64,000 nt of DNA from Paraburkholderia flagellata. Lineage in GTDB: Bacteria; Pseudomonadota; Gammaproteobacteria; Burkholderiales; Burkholderiaceae. Position numbers and translations under genes: made by a program. The notes beneath the pieces were generated by a model. It searched no databases. It was not told the DNA's origin and saw only the letters and a list, made by a program, of their open reading frames with translations. Position 1 is the first letter of the stretch; each line of letters opens with the position of its first letter. Below are positions 60,145 to 64,000 of the stretch, one piece after another. The stretch lies in contig NZ_JAJEJT010000004.1 of assembly GCF_021390645.1 (NCBI RefSeq), positions 930,001 to 994,000 on the forward strand, given 5' to 3'.

Positions 60145-60273
60145 TCAGGAGTTTCCCCAATATGTGGGACTGGCCGCGCGTGGTGAAGGGCCTGCCGTTT
60201 CGACGGGTTCGCGGCCCCTTGACATGCGATACCACGGCACCTGCACAAACATTGCGACAGCGATGCCGGTCAT
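60145..60273 (-). CDS. Very small hydrophobic protein
   Basis: A 42-residue frame: MTGIAVAMFVQVPWYRMSRG then REPVETAGPSPRAASPTYWG. It starts 15 bp after the stop of the 60288-60560 gene and may be read by coupling; only a weak ribosome site is present. One short hydrophobic segment. Confidence 0.4.
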   Translation of the reverse strand: MTGIAVAMFVQVPWYRMSRGREPVETAGPSPRAASPTYWGNS

Positions 60274-60287
60274 CGCGCTCAGAGGAA

Positions 60288-60560
60288 TCAGTGCCGGTCG
60301 TGACAGAACAGGTCGTCGACGATCTTGCGCGCGGCACTGAATCCGCCCATGAGTGCGTCCGCCTCCGTCGCAAAGGGCCGACCGCACACTTCGCCGAAGC
60401 GTAAGGGTGAAAATACCGCAACAGTGTTGGTTGCCTGAATGATCCTGACGACGGCGACATAACCAGGCTTGGCTGGCTCAGGCTTCTTCAGTCCGATGCT
60501 GAAATCGGACTCAACCGAGATTTCAAGCGTAAAGCCCTCGTAATCGTAGCTTCGCGTCAT
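60288..60560 (-). CDS. Small hypothetical protein
   Basis: A 90-residue protein: MTRSYDYEGFTLEISVESDF, then PGYVAVVRIIQATNTVAVFS and PFATEADALMGGFSAARKIV. GGGGAG precedes ATG 60560. The alternating beta pattern suggests a single small sandwich domain. Unknown function, but the frame and start are convincing. Confidence 0.6.
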   Translation of the reverse strand: MTRSYDYEGFTLEISVESDFSIGLKKPEPAKPGYVAVVRIIQATNTVAVFSPLRFGEVCGRPFATEADALMGGFSAARKIVDDLFCHDRH

Positions 60561-61433
60561 GGCTGTCTCCCCGCCTTATTTATCGCGTCGACATTCGCGG
60601 ACACCGGACATGGCTTCGGGCCGTGAGCAGATCGCTGAGAAGTCGCTCGCGCTCATCCAGGACAGCGCGATCTGTACATCATCGAGATCGGCGTCATCTT
60701 CGGACTGCTGGACGATGAACTGTTTGACACGCACGCTGCCTTGACCCGAGGGCTCGATGCACGGTCAAACGTGACGCTACCACGCTCGACCAGTAGTTGT
60801 ATGTTGCGCTGCTGGCGTACGGAAATAAAGCGCCGCTCCAGCGGCGTCGCGGGCGCGCTGCCAGGGATAGAAGCCCGAACGAACTGAGCCAAGAACGCCA
60901 GTGCCCGAAAGCCAGCCGATCGCCAAGCACACGGTTTGCTGGCCGCCTGGTCGCAGATTTGACCACAGCATATTCAGGAAGGCGCCATAACTGCCGCGGC
61001 GCTTTGGCATAGAATCGTCTGACGAGGTTCCAGTCATGTCAGGTATCAAGCGCATCGATCCGGGCCATTCCACCTATCAGGCCGCCGAGCACAGGACAAC
61101 CCGCTACCCTGCGGAGCACGTTACGTTGACGGCCGCCTCCAGGAAGCGCCTGCGCCCCTGTGCGCCTCATCTCAAGGTCGGGCGTGGCAAGGTCGGCGTC
61201 GGCGGCAAGAGCAGCGATAAGTAGACATCTGCAAGCCCAATACGGCGTCGGGCTAGAGAGAAACGGCAACGGGACGTCACGCGCCTCATCGCACCAGTTG
61301 CGCTAGCGGCACAGGTCGGTAGAGTCGAGGTGTGACGCGGTGGCGGTGGGCTGGGTTTGTCTGTTGCCGCCTCTTTCGTCTGGCGGTGCCCTATTAACCC
61401 TGGCCTTAACTCCGTCTTCACACCCCGCTCATC
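60561..61433. other. Gene-poor stretch with remnant frames
   Basis: A plus-strand piece around 60610-60770 reads MASGREQIAEKSLALIQ and, after a frame change, DLYIIEIGVIFGLLDDELFD, consistent with one small decayed gene. Other frames look random. Confidence 0.35.
61036..61224 (+). CDS. Doubtful small basic protein
   Basis: A 62-codon frame beginning MSGIKRIDPGHSTYQAAEHR, with GAGG upstream of the ATG. It is very basic at the end (KVGRGKVGVGGKSSDK). No family; could be a chance frame. Confidence 0.3.
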   Translation: MSGIKRIDPGHSTYQAAEHRTTRYPAEHVTLTAASRKRLRPCAPHLKVGRGKVGVGGKSSDK

Positions 61434-61468
61434 GAACCCGCCGTGCAGATCTCCCGCAACGGGCTCTC
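61434..61468 (-). ncRNA. Group II intron domain V
   Basis: On the minus strand, GAGAGCCCGTTGCGGGAGAT followed by CTGCACGGCGGGTTC folds into the 34-nt catalytic hairpin with AGC triad, 2-nt bulge and closing tetraloop typical of domain V. Confidence 0.7.
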
Positions 61469-61503
61469 GGACAGGACATCACGCCTTCCTACACGGCAAG
61501 TCA

Positions 61504-62529
61504 CTACCAGGGCCCTTGGAGACGAACGAGACCGAAGTACCCGTAGAGGTGCGAGGGTGGATAAGCCCCGCCCCGACGACGTCTGACCTTGTGCTTGATA
61601 CGTAACCACCGGCGCAACCGCGTCGCAGTGTAGCTGTCGAGCGCACGATACGCACGGCTGACTGTCCTTACCTTGAAGTAGTTCGCCCAGCCGCGCAGCG
61701 TGCGGTTCAACTTGCCCACCAACTCCGTGGTATCGAGCCACGCCATTGACGAGGCGGTCAGCGCGTGAATCTTCTCGACCATGCGCCGGATACTCTTCTT
61801 CGACGGACGCATGCACATACGGGCCTGTCCAGTCGTCGCCGAGTACAGCCGCCAAAACGTGTAACCCAGGAAGTCAAATTCCCCTTCCGGCACCTTGCAG
61901 ATTCGTGTCTTCTCCTCGTTGATCGTCAGCTTCAGTTGGTCCATGATCGCGCGCAGCTTCAGCAACGCCTCTTCGGCCTTGCCACGCTTGCACAGGATCA
62001 CGAGATCGTCCGCGTAAGTCACAATGCGACTGCCAAGACTGCGCTGAAGTCCGAGCTTCTTCCACGCCAACACAAACCGGCGCATGTAGACATCCGCCAT
62101 TAGTGGTGAGATGGGAGAACCTTGCGGAATGCCGCGCCTGCTATCTCTGGCCTCAGTCGTACGCTTCTTCCGGCCTCGGTTATCGGTTTCTTCTACAGAA
62201 CATTCCAGCCACATCCTGATCAGATGCAGCACACACCGATCAACGATGCGCCGCGCGAGCGACAACATCAAATCGGCGTGCGGAATACTTCCAAAGTAGT
62301 CCGCGAGATCGGCGTCAACAACGTCCGTTTGCCCTCGATGCAGCCGTTCCTCCACCTCGATCACCGCTTGCTGGGCATTTCTCCCCGGGCGGTATGCGTA
62401 CTGCTCTGGTGGAAGGTCAGCTTCGAAGATCGGTTCGACCACGAGCATCGCTGCTGTCATGCACACCCGATCTCGCAAGGTCGAGATGCCCAGAGGCCCC
62501 AGCTTGCCATTGGCCTTCGGGCCTACTTG
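61504..62529 (-). pseudogene. ltrA: Group II intron reverse transcriptase/maturase, N-terminus missing
   Basis: The open frame begins [20 protein letters not shown] after a stop at 62530-62532 and continues through RT blocks: [53 protein letters not shown], the catalytic YADD ([14 protein letters not shown]), and FLGYTF. The maturase X domain ([10 protein letters not shown]) follows. Blocks RT0 to about RT2, roughly 90-100 residues, are lost. The C-terminus ends RLQGPW, shorter than usual. Confidence 0.85.
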
Positions 62530-62552
62530 TCAAGTTTTGCTAATGGTCCCTG

Positions 62553-63872
62553 TTAGAACGCTACATATGGTCCCGTTCCACCTGGCGTCGCTTTGCCTGC
62601 AATAGCAGTATAGACCGTGCGTCCGTAGAAGAAGGGCAGCCCCCAGTCGAACATCCCAGTCGGGCCCGCAGCCGCGTAGCTGTCGATTGCGTATGAGCCC
62701 GCTGCGACCATCGAATCCGCGTTCCCGACGCGGAAGTTCACGGTAGCGTTGGCCCCGTTTTGCCCCTGCATGAAGGCCTGCAGATTCAGCGTCGATGTGG
62801 GACAGTAAAACCCATCCGCGCACTGCTGGATGCCGGGGTCAGCAAAAAATAGCCCGTTGGATCCGGTATCGAGGAAAGCCATCGTATCGGTCGCGCCGTT
62901 ATACTGCGTGGTCACATCGCCCGTTGTCGCACCGCTTGTACCGACGGTGAATATCTTGGCCGATCCAAGGGCGTTGTCAGGCTGTGTGCCGATTCCGAAG
63001 GTCATGGTTCCATTCACAAAGTTCGCTCCGGTCGGCGCCACTGCCGGCAACTGGATGATCACGCCGTTGTTGTCGGTAGCGAATGCGCTGACCGGATTGG
63101 TGACTTGACTGGCGAGGGGAACCAAGGTCGGCGTGCAGGTCGTCGCGCTCGTGCAGTCGTAATACCATCCAACCGGCGGCGCACCCGTGGCAGGGTCACC
63201 AGTGACACATCCGGCACCACAATCGGCCGAGTTAAAACCAATGCCGAGTATGCCCTTTGCGTGCATCGCATCGTATGTATTCATCAACTGCACGCCCCTG
63301 TTGCTACAGGAGGTCGGAACACTTGAGGCTGCGGGGTCACCAACAATTTGAACGGGAACGCTTGCGGCGGTCTCGCCAACCATCTTGACGTCAGCCCTGG
63401 CAACGGTACCGTACGTTACCCCGCTACCGAATGCAGCGCATTCCGTCAGCATTCCGCCATCGGGGGTCGTTACCCGTTCGAGGGGAAGCCCGCCGAGCCA
63501 CTGGGACTGGATGCGCAGGCCCCAGGAGCCCGTGTCTACTAAAATGTCATCGATCCACACGCAGTTCGTTGTACCGGCTATGCAGACATTCACATTCGCC
63601 AACAGTTGGTTGGCGATGCCGTAATAGTTCTCCACAACGACCTGGATCTGGTTGACCGCGGGAGGCGGTTTTGGAGGCGGGATCTGCGTCGTTCCCGCGT
63701 TCGATCCTGAATTGGCTGGTGGCGTCTGCATGGTCGGTGTGTTCTGCGCCGACGTCGACGGCGGGGGGGGATTGTCTCCACCACCACTACCGCCCCCACC
63801 ACATGCGGAGAGTGCAGTCGCCACCATCCACGCTGCGGCGATCATTATTTTGCGCATGTTTGTGGTCCTCAT
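62553..63872 (-). CDS. DUF3443 lipoprotein with pepsin-like motifs
   Basis: A 439-residue lipoprotein. The signal ends LSACGGGG (Cys24), then a long Pro/Ser/Gly linker to residue 72. The domain is DUF3443, with ILVDTGSWGLRI (Asp113-Thr-Gly-Ser), KGILGIGFNSADCG (207-220), and MAFLDTGSNGLFF (Asp335-Thr-Gly-Ser). Two DTG(S/T) motifs about 220 residues apart with a GILG(I/L) motif between them are the hallmark of bilobed pepsin-like proteases. The start at 63872 overlaps the DUF2844 stop as ATGA. The protein ends normally (GPYVAF) just before the intron remnant. Protease activity is inference. Confidence 0.75.
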   Translation of the reverse strand: MRTTNMRKIMIAAAWMVATALSACGGGGSGGGDNPPPPSTSAQNTPTMQTPPANSGSNAGTTQIPPPKPPPAVNQIQVVVENYYGIANQLLANVNVCIAGTTNCVWIDDILVDTGSWGLRIQSQWLGGLPLERVTTPDGGMLTECAAFGSGVTYGTVARADVKMVGETAASVPVQIVGDPAASSVPTSCSNRGVQLMNTYDAMHAKGILGIGFNSADCGAGCVTGDPATGAPPVGWYYDCTSATTCTPTLVPLASQVTNPVSAFATDNNGVIIQLPAVAPTGANFVNGTMTFGIGTQPDNALGSAKIFTVGTSGATTGDVTTQYNGATDTMAFLDTGSNGLFFADPGIQQCADGFYCPTSTLNLQAFMQGQNGANATVNFRVGNADSMVAAGSYAIDSYAAAGPTGMFDWGLPFFYGRTVYTAIAGKATPGGTGPYVAF

Positions 63873-64000
63873 TGAATCGCCTCGACAGTCACGCTAGCCG
63901 GAATAGCAGCGGGCAGATATGCGCGGCCGCGGTATTGACCCATGTGTCCCCCGGCCTGCAATACGAGGCCTCCCGACGAGACCGCGACCGGCCCTACCCC
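63869..64000 (-). CDS. DUF2844 protein (3' end only)
   Basis: The minus-strand frame entering from the right edge reads GVGPVAVSSGGLVLQAGGHM then GQYRGRAYLPAAIPASVTVE and AIQ, ending at TGA 63871-63869. The tail with GRAYLP and terminal IQ fits DUF2844, the usual partner of DUF3443. The ATGA overlap shows they are translated together. Function unknown. Confidence 0.65.
   Translation of the reverse strand, partial: GVGPVAVSSGGLVLQAGGHMGQYRGRAYLPAAIPASVTVEAIQ

Larger units (their letters stand above)
61380..62545 (-). mobile_element. Truncated group II intron
   Basis: A 3' portion of a bacterial group II intron: most of the reverse transcriptase gene plus domain V, without the 5' ribozyme part. 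The cut lies near 62,540, eight or more bases after the stop of the DUF3443 gene. The 3' limit is set roughly from domain V plus a domain VI-like hairpin. It cannot splice or move by itself. Confidence 0.75.

Noticed and set aside
1..64000. CRISPR arrays, tRNA and rRNA genes
   Set aside because: No regularly spaced identical repeats with unique spacers, and no cloverleaf or rRNA-like sequence, were found by reading; a computed search would be needed to be sure.

Overview
The window looks like a chromosomal segment of a Burkholderiaceae bacterium, most likely Paraburkholderia, Caballeronia or Burkholderia. The evidence is the high GC content (by eye roughly two thirds G+C over the first 39 kb), strong GGAGG-type ribosome binding sites, many LysR regulators, an MdtABC-OprM type efflux operon, DUF2844/DUF3443 genes, and lipoproteins with glycine-rich tethers. 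The genus is inference; no rRNA or other marker gene is present.

Bases 1-39,650 are dense, mostly intact, chromosome-like sequence. A truncated phosphate permease is followed by a cyclohexanecarboxylate (CHC) degradation operon on the minus strand (badH-badI-aliB-aliA). A divergent MarR-type regulator lies beside it, with a perfect palindromic operator between them. Next come a DHCW-motif cupin, a three-gene minus-strand group (MoxR/CobS-like AAA+ ATPase, VWA/CobT-like protein, membrane J-domain protein) and an AraC regulator. The four-gene RND efflux operon mdtA-mdtB-mdtC-oprM fills 12.3-21.7 kb, with 4-bp overlaps at its last two junctions, and is followed by a PACE-type efflux protein. A run of housekeeping and stress genes follows: nitroreductase, YjbQ, dienelactone hydrolase, cupin, glutathione transferase, and a secreted DUF4410 protein. 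An IS1341-type element carrying only tnpB sits at 26.4-27.8 kb. After it come a HAD phosphatase, a tartrate/D-malate dehydrogenase with its LysR regulator, a free methionine-R-sulfoxide reductase, a frameshifted TPR-glycosyltransferase pseudogene, a GFA enzyme, two divergent LysR-target pairs (aldo/keto reductase and MFS transporter), and a LysE exporter.

Bases 39,650-64,000 are accessory: lower and uneven GC, several gene-poor gaps, and mobile-element debris. Recognisable genes are a LuxR-type regulator divergent from a beta-lactamase-fold lipoprotein, several Cys-Gly lipoproteins, and an alpha/beta-hydrolase gene cut in two by a complete IS21-family element with a 7-bp target duplication. 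The LysR regulator divergent from that hydrolase is reduced to an internally deleted remnant. An AT-rich island at 53.4-57.2 kb holds three uncharacterised genes on one strand. One resembles GIY-YIG nucleases and another carries a PD-(D/E)XK-like nuclease core; decayed sequence lies among them. From 58.5 to 60.6 kb there is a row of six small minus-strand genes, including a phasin-like protein and two tiny hydrophobic proteins. The window ends with a truncated group II intron (reverse transcriptase plus domain V) abutting a DUF3443 lipoprotein gene. That protein has two DTGS motifs and a GILGIG motif, reminiscent of pepsin-like aspartic proteases, and its start codon overlaps the end of a partial DUF2844 gene.

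The most interesting candidates are the nuclease-like island at 53.4-57.2 kb, the pepsin-like reading of DUF3443, the MoxR/VWA/J-domain set, and the CHC operon that lacks its hydratase (badK) gene.
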